In this document: positions 1 through 6,965 of the stretch, piece after piece | Position numbering within the stretch: position 1 is the first letter of the stretch | Layout of the letters: every line of letters begins with the position of its first letter | NCBI GenBank assembly: GCA_002384055.1 | Contig: DGAU01000011.1 | Coordinates: forward strand, 148,965 to 173,011 | Source of the DNA: Flavobacteriaceae bacterium UBA4022 | GTDB lineage: Bacteria; Bacteroidota; Bacteroidia; Flavobacteriales; Flavobacteriaceae | Direction of reading: 5' to 3' | DNA length: 24,047 nt | The notes under the pieces: model-generated | Seen by the model: only the letters and a program-made list of their open reading frames with translations | What the model was told of the DNA's origin: nothing | Database searches by the model: none | Translations under genes and position numbers: made by a program

Positions 1-1103
1 TGGGCAGGAATTATATAGGCCTGATTAGCTGATTTTTTTTTTTGATCTGAATGATTCAGAGAAGCCAATTGCATCAGGCAAAGCTCTACCAGCAGTCTCG
101 GATTTCGGCTATTCTTGTATGACAAGTCACAGGTGTTGGCCATAGCTAAAGCCTCCATCAGAAATATACTGCTGGTGGCTTGAGATTGCTTGAGATACTG
201 CTCTTGGATCTTTGGGCCTAACTCCATGAGTCCAACAGTCTGTGGTGTTTTGGCGACCATTAAATCACGAAAGTGAGAAGCCAGTCCAGAGATGAAATGA
301 TGGCCGTCAAAGCCTTGTGCCAGGATTTGATCGTAATCCAAGAGCAGTTCTGGAATTTGCGCCTGAAGCATCGCATCAGTCATTTTAAAATAATGGGTAT
401 AATCGAGAACGTGCAGGTTTTCGGTGACTGCTGCTCGCGTCATGTTTTTGCCTGAAAAACTGACGACACGATCAAAAATGGATAGGGCATCCCGCATAGC
501 ACCATCGGCTTTCTGAGCGATGATGTGTAAGGCGTCTTCTTCAGCCTCGATACCTTCTGCTTTAGCAACCTGTTCTAGTTGGCCTTTGATATCTTCGACG
601 GTAATGCGCTTGAAATCGAATATCTGGCAACGAGACAAGATCGTTGGAATGATTTTGTGCTTTTCGGTGGTGGCTAGGATAAAGATGGCATGCTTAGGAG
701 GCTCTTCTAAGGTCTTTAAAAAGGCGTTAAAGGCAGCGGAGGATAACATATGGACCTCATCTATAATGTAGACCTTAAATTGCCCAATTTGGGGAGGAAT
801 ACGTACTTGTTCGATTAATGAGCGGATATCATCCACAGAGTTATTGGAAGCAGCGTCTAGTTCAAAAATGTTGAACGCAAAATCCTCGTCCTTTTGATGA
901 TCCCCATCTTCATTGATCTTTTTAGCCAGGATACGTGCACAAGTGGTCTTGCCCACACCACGTGGTCCTGTAAAAAGTAGCGCCTGGGCTAAATGATTTT
1001 GCTGAATGGCGTTTTCTAAAGTGCGGGTAATGGCTTTTTGCCCGACAACATCATTGAAGTTGGTGGGTCTGTATTTTCGTGCCGATACGATGAAATGCTC
1101 CAT
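1..1103 (-). CDS. dnaX: DNA polymerase III subunit gamma/tau (5' part, cut by window edge)
   Basis: Clamp-loader ATPase that loads the sliding clamp and, in its long tau form, bridges polymerase III to the helicase. My translation from ATG 1103 is open to the window edge (about 367 codons). It shows Walker A GPRGVGKT (residues 46-53), DEVH Walker B (115-118), the LEEPP segment and the SRC sensor motif (157-159). Residues 60-80, where E. coli has a four-cysteine zinc site, have no cysteines and read like flavobacterial DnaX. Domains I-III end at about residue 350; the tau-specific region would follow beyond the window. An 11-A run at codons 354-357 may produce a short gamma-like form (see the separate feature). 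A good promoter lies just upstream, leaving almost no leader. The start fits the family: MEHFIVSARKYRP is the expected N-terminus. Confidence 0.97.
   Translation of the reverse strand, partial: MEHFIVSARKYRPTNFNDVVGQKAITRTLENAIQQNHLAQALLFTGPRGVGKTTCARILAKKINEDGDHQKDEDFAFNIFELDAASNNSVDDIRSLIEQVRIPPQIGQFKVYIIDEVHMLSSAAFNAFLKTLEEPPKHAIFILATTEKHKIIPTILSRCQIFDFKRITVEDIKGQLEQVAKAEGIEAEEDALHIIAQKADGAMRDALSIFDRVVSFSGKNMTRAAVTENLHVLDYTHYFKMTDAMLQAQIPELLLDYDQILAQGFDGHHFISGLASHFRDLMVAKTPQTVGLMELGPKIQEQYLKQSQATSSIFLMEALAMANTCDLSYKNSRNPRLLVELCLMQLASLNHSDQKKKSANQAYIIPA
33..43 (-). other. A11 slippery run in dnaX, candidate programmed frameshift or transcriptional slippage site
   Basis: On the coding (minus) strand dnaX holds eleven consecutive A's (C-A11-T) covering codons 354-357 (Q-K-K-K). 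The zero frame stays open to the window edge. Adding one A, or a -1 ribosomal slip, gives I-S-stop (TAA at 27-25), a 359-residue product. Losing one A gives N-Q-L-I-R-P-I-stop (TAA at 13-11), a 363-residue product. Both would end just after clamp-loader domain III. DnaX gamma is known to be made by a -1 frameshift in E. coli and by slippage on an A9 run in Thermus. No Shine-Dalgarno-like stimulator and only a weak downstream stem are visible, so transcriptional slippage looks more likely than ribosomal frameshifting. Confidence 0.55.
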
Positions 1104-1109
1104 TGAAAA

Positions 1110-1142
1110 CAAAGATAAAAAGCAGGGCCAAGATTTCTCAAA
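1110..1142 (-). promoter_or_regulatory. Bacteroidetes-type promoter of dnaX
   Basis: On the minus strand TTTG (1142-1139), a 21-nt spacer and TATCTTTG (1117-1110) match the Bacteroidetes consensus TTTG / TAnnTTTG exactly. If the final G sits near -4, transcription starts at about 1106, three bases before the ATG at 1103, so dnaX mRNA would be nearly leaderless. Confidence 0.65.
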
Positions 1143-1156
1143 ATGAACCCTCAATA

Positions 1157-1190
1157 TTTAGGCGAGTTATCAACATTTAAATTAATTTTA
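1157..1190 (+). promoter_or_regulatory. Possible rnpB promoter
   Basis: TAATTTTA (1183-1190) matches the -7 consensus TAnnTTTG at all but the last base. TTTA (1157-1160) lies 22 nt upstream as an imperfect -33. The predicted start, about 1194, coincides with the first base of the RNase P RNA P1 helix (1195), which supports the call despite the two mismatches. Confidence 0.4.
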
Positions 1191-1193
1191 CCG

Positions 1194-1503
1194 CGCAGGC
1201 CGCCTTATCGCCTTTATTTATAAAGGAGGAAAGTCCGGGCACCATAGGGAAGCATAGCGGCTAACGGCCGTCGGTTCATTTTTAATGGATCAGGACCAGT
1301 GCAACAGAAAGAATGTACAGATCATGCTGTAGTGAAACCAGGTAAACTCTATGCGGTGAAATGCCATGTAAACCTATGTTTGAGAGTTCCCGCTTGAGTA
1401 GGAGGGTAGGCAGATGGAGTGCTGAAGTAATTCAGCGCCTAGATAAATGATGAGGATTCGCCTCGGCGAATACAGAATCCGGCTTATAGGCCTGCTTTTT
1501 TTT
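1194..1503 (+). ncRNA. rnpB: RNase P RNA (bacterial type A)
   Basis: Catalytic RNA that matures the 5' ends of tRNAs. The conserved core is clear: GAGGAAAGTCC at 1226-1236, ACAGAAA at 1304-1310, GGTAAACTC at 1341-1349, AGATAAATGATGAG from 1441, and the 3' signature ACAGAATCCGGCTTA at 1472-1486. The ends pair as helix P1: GCAGGCC (1195-1201) with GGCCTGC (1489-1495). A T8 run follows directly at 1496-1503. The gene is divergent from dnaX and convergent with rsmD, whose stop codon lies inside the T run. The exact 5' end is inferred from P1 and the promoter; the 3' end may fall a few bases earlier. Confidence 0.96.
1489..1503 (+). terminator. 3' end of rnpB: P1 3' strand plus T8 run
   Basis: The 3' strand of the P1 helix (GGCCTGC, 1489-1495) is followed immediately by eight T's, the arrangement of a factor-independent terminator in which P1 itself supplies the stem. 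Seen from the other strand the same bases hold the TAA of rsmD. Confidence 0.5.
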
Positions 1504-2038
1504 AATTTGAGAAATAACTAAACACGGATCCCCCATATTTGCGGGATTCGCTGTATTTAGGGTGATCGCTAAGATCGTGACCCTTGGTGTGCTCTAAAAT
1601 AAAAAGACCCGCTTCATTCAATAGAGCCCCGCCACATACAACATCAATGAAACTATTGAGTTGCTCCTTAGAAAATTGATAAGGCGGATCGGCAAAAATG
1701 ACATCATAATGGCCCAAGTGCTTTACGATAAATTTATCTACTTCTGAACGAACCACCGATATGGGCAAGTCTAATTGTGCGCTGGTTTGCTGAATATACT
1801 GACAGCAACCCGCATGCTCATCAACACAAACTATCGATAGAGCGCCACGAGATCCAAATTCGTAGGCAATGTTACCTGTTCCCGAATAAAGGTCCAAAAC
1901 CGACACTTCGTGCAAGGCAAAGCGGTGGTGTAACATATTGAATAGGCCTTCCTTGGCAAAATCTGTCGTAGGACGAACAGGTAAATTTTTGGGTGCTGTG
2001 AGACGCCGTCCTTTGTGGCGGCCAGAAATGATACGCAT
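1502..2038 (-). CDS. rsmD: 16S rRNA (guanine(966)-N2)-methyltransferase
   Basis: Transfers a methyl group from S-adenosylmethionine to N2 of G966 of 16S rRNA during assembly of the small ribosomal subunit. The 178-residue protein has the family's usual length, the N-terminal MRIISGRHKGRRL segment, SAM-binding motif LDLYSGTG (residues 48-55) and the catalytic DPPY (117-120). Its ATG overlaps the stop codon of the upstream DUF3822 gene by one base (TAATG), so translation is probably coupled. It is last in a three-gene leftward operon and ends within the T run of the convergent rnpB. Confidence 0.95.
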   Translation of the reverse strand: MRIISGRHKGRRLTAPKNLPVRPTTDFAKEGLFNMLHHRFALHEVSVLDLYSGTGNIAYEFGSRGALSIVCVDEHAGCCQYIQQTSAQLDLPISVVRSEVDKFIVKHLGHYDVIFADPPYQFSKEQLNSFIDVVCGGALLNEAGLFILEHTKGHDLSDHPKYSESRKYGGSVFSYFSN

Positions 2039-2850
2039 TACAGAGATGTTTTTAAAACAAGGGCTTGATGGTGCTCGACTTGAGCAATATTTTTGAGTTG
2101 GTGGTCGGTATATAAAGATACATGCCGTACATAAGTGTATGCGCTTTGAAATAAAGCATCGGCCTTAGAAACTTCACCCGACAAATATAAGTTAACTTCT
2201 TCAGGATTCAAATTCAATTGCTCCAGACCGAAGAGCAGGTAATATAAAAAATCTTCTGGGGCGTGATAGGCATAATTGTTATACAGAATCAGGCGTCCTG
2301 ATTCAATAACGATCAAGTCAAAACTGTCTCTATAAATATTGGCAAAGACTTCGGTGTTTTTGATAGATTTTCTGGTGGTCAATAAATGTCTTAAAATTCC
2401 GGTGGCGCTGTGCTCAAACTCAAATGGACCCACTGTATCGAAAACCAAGTTGTTGACGTTCGTGAATGGAATATAAACGACCACGAGCTCCTGGGCTTCA
2501 AGTATATCGAAGGCCACTACATCGGTTTTGAGAAGTCGGGTATTTAATTTGAGGTAATCCATCCCCTTATTGGCATCAAATAGAGCCAAAGGCACCACGG
2601 TGGCATAGGGCGATTGATGAAATACCTTTGTCGTTAAGTTTTGCCCCGACGCATTATAATGAGGGAGCCAGAACTGCTTGAGCGCTTGGGTGAGTCCCTC
2701 TGCTGTGGTTGGCACGGGAAAATTTTCTTGCGCATGGATCGCTTGACCTAGTTGGGGTATAGACAAAAAAGAAAGTCCGGTCAAGGAAACTTGAACGGAC
2801 CAACTCGTATGCTGATGAGGATTTTGGCTATTTGTCTTTTGCAGTGTCAT
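2038..2850 (-). CDS. DUF3822 family protein
   Basis: Conserved Bacteroidetes protein of unknown function, regularly found immediately upstream of rsmD, as here. About 270 residues from ATG 2850. The frame is open further up to 2871, but that longer form would extend deeper into the preceding gene, and MTLQKTNSQN at 2850 fits better; it still overlaps the preceding gene by 23 bases. There is no signal peptide or membrane segment, so it is probably cytoplasmic. I recall that a structure of this family has an actin-like/RNase H-like ATPase fold; I cannot check this from sequence and see no clear nucleotide-binding motif. The coupling to rsmD suggests, but does not prove, a ribosome-linked role. 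Confidence 0.8.
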   Translation of the reverse strand: MTLQKTNSQNPHQHTSWSVQVSLTGLSFLSIPQLGQAIHAQENFPVPTTAEGLTQALKQFWLPHYNASGQNLTTKVFHQSPYATVVPLALFDANKGMDYLKLNTRLLKTDVVAFDILEAQELVVVYIPFTNVNNLVFDTVGPFEFEHSATGILRHLLTTRKSIKNTEVFANIYRDSFDLIVIESGRLILYNNYAYHAPEDFLYYLLFGLEQLNLNPEEVNLYLSGEVSKADALFQSAYTYVRHVSLYTDHQLKNIAQVEHHQALVLKTSL

Positions 2851-3493
2851 AAAGTTTAGGCCAGTTCCCACTCGTGTTTACGTCGTCCATGGCCCCCACT
2901 TTAACATAAGGTCCATTAACGCCATCCACTGAGTTGACTTGTTTTTCCTGTGAGATAAGATCAGGATTGAGTCCTGCCAAAATAATGTCTTTAGACGCCC
3001 TTGCTTCAAACACCGAATAAATGGTTCCGTTTCTGTCTAATTTTCCAGCACGTAATTCGTATTGGGCTTCGCTGTTGGGTATGTTCATCATCGTCTGGTA
3101 ACGATTAGATTTAGGGTAAAGTGAATCCTTTATTGCGACAAAGCTCAATGTGTCAATAATGATATCTTCAATATAATAACCACCTTTTTGTGCATCTAAA
3201 CCAAAAGCTCTGTTCTTGGCGACATCAGCATAGCTGGTATCACGCCGGGCTGTAATGGCAAATTCAGCAGTATCTAAGAAACGGACCAGGCTATCAAAAT
3301 TGGCGCTAAAAGATCCTGTCACTTCTTGAAAAGCTTCCTGGCCTGCTTTAATGTCCTTTAACTGAGCGATAACCGCAACGTAACGTTCTTCTTTGGCCTC
3401 ATTAAAGTGCACAGGTCCAATAATTGATTGGTACAATTGATAACTCAAGATGAGGATGAAAACCCAAAGGACAAGCTTAATAACTAGTTTCAT
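2828..3493 (-). CDS. Conserved flavobacterial protein with N-terminal membrane anchor
   Basis: A 221-residue protein of unknown function. Residues 3-25 form one hydrophobic segment (KLVIKLVLWVFILILSYQLY), too long and without a cleavage site, so probably a membrane anchor with the rest outside. The following stretch (about 31-65) is amphipathic, KDIKAGQEAFQEVTGSF, and resembles the post-anchor helix of pseudopilins. The C-terminal half includes VDGVNGPYVKVGAMDDVN. I recognise it as a conserved flavobacterial hypothetical protein but know no function. It is first in the operon with DUF3822 and rsmD, behind a -7 element at 3544-3537. Confidence 0.8.
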   Translation of the reverse strand: MKLVIKLVLWVFILILSYQLYQSIIGPVHFNEAKEERYVAVIAQLKDIKAGQEAFQEVTGSFSANFDSLVRFLDTAEFAITARRDTSYADVAKNRAFGLDAQKGGYYIEDIIIDTLSFVAIKDSLYPKSNRYQTMMNIPNSEAQYELRAGKLDRNGTIYSVFEARASKDIILAGLNPDLISQEKQVNSVDGVNGPYVKVGAMDDVNTSGNWPKLYDTAKDK

Positions 3494-3536
3494 TGATCTA
3501 TTTTAAGTGGTGAAATAGCGTATTTTGGTACTAAGG

Positions 3537-3544
3537 CAAATCTA
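3537..3544 (-). promoter_or_regulatory. -7 element for the leftward 3493-1502 operon
   Basis: TAGATTTG on the minus strand (3544-3537) is a perfect TAnnTTTG. No clear TTTG lies 19-22 nt upstream. It predicts a start at about 3533 and a 40-nt leader to ATG 3493. It stands back to back with the element at 3589. Confidence 0.5.
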
Positions 3545-3588
3545 CAATATTTTTTTATTCATAAAAGTAAATTCGAAAAAAACCTAAC

Positions 3589-3596
3589 TATCTTTG
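3589..3596 (+). promoter_or_regulatory. -7 element for the helicase gene
   Basis: TATCTTTG at 3589-3596 is a perfect TAnnTTTG match, with no convincing -33. The predicted start is at about 3600, 17 nt before ATG 3617. The segment between it and the leftward -7 element is very A/T-rich. Confidence 0.5.
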
Positions 3597-3616
3597 AGCA
3601 TAGTTCTCGCCGCGAA

Positions 3617-5041
3617 ATGACCGCTTCAGATTTTTATAAAACCTTACGGAAGGAGTTTAAATTCCCGCCAACCGACAAGCAGGATATTGCCATGCAACAG
3701 CTGGCGCATTTTTGTGTGCATCCGGACCGTTCGGCGATTTATATGCTTAAGGGTTACGCGGGGACTGGAAAAACAACTCTGGTCAGTACGCTGGTCAATC
3801 AATTGTGGCACATCAAACGGTCGGTGGTGCTTATGGCGCCAACTGGTCGCGCGGCTAAGGTCATTAGTCAATACAGCGGCAAAACAGCCCATACCATTCA
3901 CCGAAAAATATACCACCCCAAGAGCAGAAAGGGAGGCGGAGTGAGTTTTACCATGCAGCCCAATAAGCACCGCAATACCTTGTTTATTGTCGATGAAGCT
4001 TCGATGGTTCCCGACACAAGTCTCGATGCCAAGTTCTTCGAAGGGAGATCATTGTTGGATGACTTGATTACTTATGTCTACAGCGGGGTCAACTGCCAGC
4101 TTATTTTGGTTGGGGATACGGCCCAATTACCACCAGTTCATTTGACCCTGAGTCCGGCTTTGGATCCAGCAGTTTTGGAGGCCAATTACCAAAAGAAAGT
4201 CCAGCATATAGAGCTGGATGAGGTCATGCGTCAGTCCGAGAATAGTGGTATTTTATTCAACGCTAGCCGAATACGCCACGCGCTTAATCAAGAGGATTAC
4301 CAGAATTTGCGTTTTGCGATTTCGGGCAGCCCAGAGGTAATCCGTCCAGAAAGCGGCCAGGAATTGATGGAAGCGATCGAGGAGAGTTATGCCCAGCAGG
4401 GATATGAAGATACCGTGATCATTGTGCGCTCCAACAAACGGGCTAACCTTTACAACCAACAAATTCGCCAACGCATTCTTTTTCAGGAAGAAGAGCTTTC
4501 AACTGGAGATTACCTTATGGTTGTTAAAAACAATTATTTTTGGTTAAAGCCCGAAGATGAAGCTGGATTTATTGCCAATGGCGATATTGTAGAGGTCCTC
4601 GAGATTTATGGTTTCAGCGAGCTGTATGGTTTTCGTTTTGCTCAAGTGAAGGTACGCATGGTCGATTATCCATCGATGAGCCCTTTTGAAACGGTAGTGC
4701 TGATCGACACCTTGACCGCGGAAACACCATCTTTGTCTTATGACGATGCCAATAAGCTCTATGAGGCGGTCAAAGAGGATTATCAGGAGGAGCGCTCAAA
4801 CTATAAGAAGTTCCTCGCCATTAAAGGCAATAAGTATTTTAATGCCTTACAGGTTAAGTTCAGTTATGCCATTACTTGTCATAAATCACAAGGGGGGCAA
4901 TGGCATACGGTTTTCATCGAACAACCTTATCTTAAAGACGGTATGGATCGCGATTATTTGCGGTGGCTATACACGGCAATTACTCGGGCCAAATCTCGGG
5001 TTTATTTGATGGGATTTGCCAAAGACTTTTTTGAGGATTAG
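3617..5041 (+). CDS. ATP-dependent DNA helicase, RecD-like (superfamily 1)
   Basis: A 474-residue SF1 helicase of the short RecD-like/Pif1-like type common in flavobacteria. Visible motifs: Walker A GYAGTGKTT (46-54), motif Ia APTGRAAK (74-81), Walker B VDEAS (125-129), motif III GDTAQLPPV (166-174), and in the C-terminal UvrD-like half HKSQGGQW (422-429, motif V) and YTAITRAK (452-459, motif VI). It has no RecBC-binding or nuclease extension and stands alone, so a RecBCD role is not indicated; a role in DNA repair or replication restart is an inference. The ATG sits about 17 nt after a predicted transcription start. Confidence 0.9.
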   Translation: MTASDFYKTLRKEFKFPPTDKQDIAMQQLAHFCVHPDRSAIYMLKGYAGTGKTTLVSTLVNQLWHIKRSVVLMAPTGRAAKVISQYSGKTAHTIHRKIYHPKSRKGGGVSFTMQPNKHRNTLFIVDEASMVPDTSLDAKFFEGRSLLDDLITYVYSGVNCQLILVGDTAQLPPVHLTLSPALDPAVLEANYQKKVQHIELDEVMRQSENSGILFNASRIRHALNQEDYQNLRFAISGSPEVIRPESGQELMEAIEESYAQQGYEDTVIIVRSNKRANLYNQQIRQRILFQEEELSTGDYLMVVKNNYFWLKPEDEAGFIANGDIVEVLEIYGFSELYGFRFAQVKVRMVDYPSMSPFETVVLIDTLTAETPSLSYDDANKLYEAVKEDYQEERSNYKKFLAIKGNKYFNALQVKFSYAITCHKSQGGQWHTVFIEQPYLKDGMDRDYLRWLYTAITRAKSRVYLMGFAKDFFED

Positions 5042-5106
5042 GGACAACCCCAAGAGCTTTTTTGTATCTTGAGTTAAACAATGATTATTAAATCATTTAA
5101 ACTAAT

Positions 5107-5114
5107 TACTTTTG
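5107..5114 (+). promoter_or_regulatory. -7 element for the kdsB-kdnB gene
   Basis: TACTTTTG at 5107-5114 is a perfect TAnnTTTG. It covers the TTG at 5112, the farthest-upstream alternative start, so translation must begin downstream of it. The predicted transcription start at about 5118 leaves an 18-nt leader to TTG 5136. No good -33 is seen. Confidence 0.5.
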
Positions 5115-5135
5115 ACGGCAATTAAACGCACTCCA

Positions 5136-6965
5136 TTGAAAATTGTAGCCATGATACCCGCGCGCTATGGCGCCTCGAGATTCCCAGGTAAGTTAATGCA
5201 AGACCTTGGTGGTAAGCCAGTGATCGTACGCACCTATGAGGCTGCTCAAGCCACAGGTTTGTTTGACCAGGTATACGTGGTGACCGATAGTGATGTCATT
5301 TTTAAAGAAATTGAATGGCATGGAGGTAAGGCCATCATGAGCCAAAAGGAACACGACTGCGGTACCGATCGGATTGCCGAGGCAGTAGTGCATATGGATG
5401 TTGACATCGTGGTGAATGTTCAGGGCGATGAGCCCTTTACCAGTAAGGAAGGATTAGAGCAGGTATTAAGTGTTTTTAACGGAGCCGATGCCGATCAGAT
5501 TGATCTGGCCTCACTGATGACCGAGATTCATGATTGGCGTGAGATTAGTGATCCCAATGCCGTCAAAGTGGTCGTGGATAAAGAAAATTTTGCTTTGTAT
5601 TTCTCACGCTCGCCGATACCGTATCCACGGGATAAAAATACCGCCGTGCAATACTTCAAGCACAAAGGAATTTACGCTTTTCGCAAACAAGCCTTGTTGG
5701 ATTTTTATCGATTGCCGACGACTATTTTGGAGGCTACCGAAAAAATTGAATGCATTCGTTTCTTAGAATACGGCAAACGAATCAAAATGGCCATCTCCAA
5801 TACCCAAGGTATTGAAATCGATACGCCCGAGGATCTCGTGCGGGCCAATAAAATTTTAAAAGAGGAAAAGCGTTTGCCTATTAATAACAAATACCGCAAT
5901 TTCCCAATGGTACCCAAAGTGGTGTTCGGTAGAGGCTGTTTTGATCAACTCACATCAATTATTGGTCCGCACCGCAAGGACAAAGCCCCCTTTATCTTTT
6001 TGGTGGATGAGGTTTTCAAAAATAAAGAATCAGTCATTAGTCGCATTCCACTGCGATTTAACGACAAACTATTATTCATCTCGTCGTTTGAAGAACCCAA
6101 AACCGAGCAGGTCGATGTTTTGGTTAAAAGCATCAAAACAGAATTCACCTATCGTCCGTCGGGTATTATTGGTATTGGTGGGGGCTCTATATTGGATTTA
6201 GCTAAGGCGGTTTCGATTATGTTGACCAATAAAGGCCAGGCAAGCGAATACCAAGGATGGGACTTGGTCAAAAATAAAGCTGTTTATCATGTCGGGATTC
6301 CTACCATATCAGGTACGGGTGCTGAAGTGTCTCGTACCACGGTACTGACTGGGCCAGAGAAAAAATTAGGTATCAATAGCGACTTCACGCCATTTGATCA
6401 GGTTGTTTTGGACCCGGAACTCACCGACGGTGTCCCCAAAAATCAATGGTTCTATACCGGAATGGACTGCTTTATTCATTGTGTTGAGTCTCTCAACGGG
6501 ACTTTTTTGAATGAATTCAGCAAAAGTTATGGTGAAAAAGCCTACGATTTATGCCTCGAAATATTCCTTGACCCGAAAGTCTCTTCTGAATCGGCTCAAG
6601 AAAAGCTCATGATGGCTTCTTGGCACGGAGGGATGAGCATCGCTTATTCTCAAGTAGGCGTGGCCCATGCGATGAGTTATGGACTATCTTATGTGCTTGG
6701 TGTTAAGCACGGTATTGGAAACTGTATTGTTTTTCAACATCTTGAAGATTATTACCCCGAAGATGTGGCCTTATTCAACCAAATGATTGTGCATCATGGC
6801 ATCACACTGCCCAAAGAGGTGTGCCGTGATCTCACGCCAGTACAAATGGATACCATGGTGTCCATCGCCTTAAGTCTTTCGCCGCTATGGGAAAATGCTT
6901 TAGGGCCAGATTGGGAACAAAAAGTAAACGCCAAAGTACTCAAGGATTTATACCGAAAGATGTAA
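5136..6965 (+). CDS. Fusion of CMP-Kdo synthetase (KdsB) and Kdo 8-oxidase-like dehydrogenase (KdnB)
   Basis: Two complete enzymes in one 609-residue chain (residues numbered from TTG 5136). Residues 1 to about 243 are KdsB, which activates Kdo with CTP for lipid A/LPS: IPARYGASRFPGKL near the N-terminus, VNVQGDEP (93-100), SRSPIPYPR (157-165) and IDTPEDL (228-234). Residues from about 252 are an iron-type alcohol dehydrogenase of the KdnB kind: GIGGGSILD (346-354), IPTISGTGAE, and metal ligands D444, H448, H511 and H525. KdnB oxidises Kdo at C8 before transamination to 8-amino-Kdo, a pathway known from Shewanella. The KdnB homology begins at YRNFP with no stop between domains. No ATG fits the start: MKIVAMIPARYG begins at TTG 5136, below a -7 element. 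The aminotransferase KdnA is not in this window. Confidence 0.88.
   Translation: MKIVAMIPARYGASRFPGKLMQDLGGKPVIVRTYEAAQATGLFDQVYVVTDSDVIFKEIEWHGGKAIMSQKEHDCGTDRIAEAVVHMDVDIVVNVQGDEPFTSKEGLEQVLSVFNGADADQIDLASLMTEIHDWREISDPNAVKVVVDKENFALYFSRSPIPYPRDKNTAVQYFKHKGIYAFRKQALLDFYRLPTTILEATEKIECIRFLEYGKRIKMAISNTQGIEIDTPEDLVRANKILKEEKRLPINNKYRNFPMVPKVVFGRGCFDQLTSIIGPHRKDKAPFIFLVDEVFKNKESVISRIPLRFNDKLLFISSFEEPKTEQVDVLVKSIKTEFTYRPSGIIGIGGGSILDLAKAVSIMLTNKGQASEYQGWDLVKNKAVYHVGIPTISGTGAEVSRTTVLTGPEKKLGINSDFTPFDQVVLDPELTDGVPKNQWFYTGMDCFIHCVESLNGTFLNEFSKSYGEKAYDLCLEIFLDPKVSSESAQEKLMMASWHGGMSIAYSQVGVAHAMSYGLSYVLGVKHGIGNCIVFQHLEDYYPEDVALFNQMIVHHGITLPKEVCRDLTPVQMDTMVSIALSLSPLWENALGPDWEQKVNAKVLKDLYRKM

Noticed and set aside
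273..771. Two plus-strand frames in the first 800 bases
   Set aside because: Both lie opposite dnaX, which reads through as an intact conserved protein on the minus strand.
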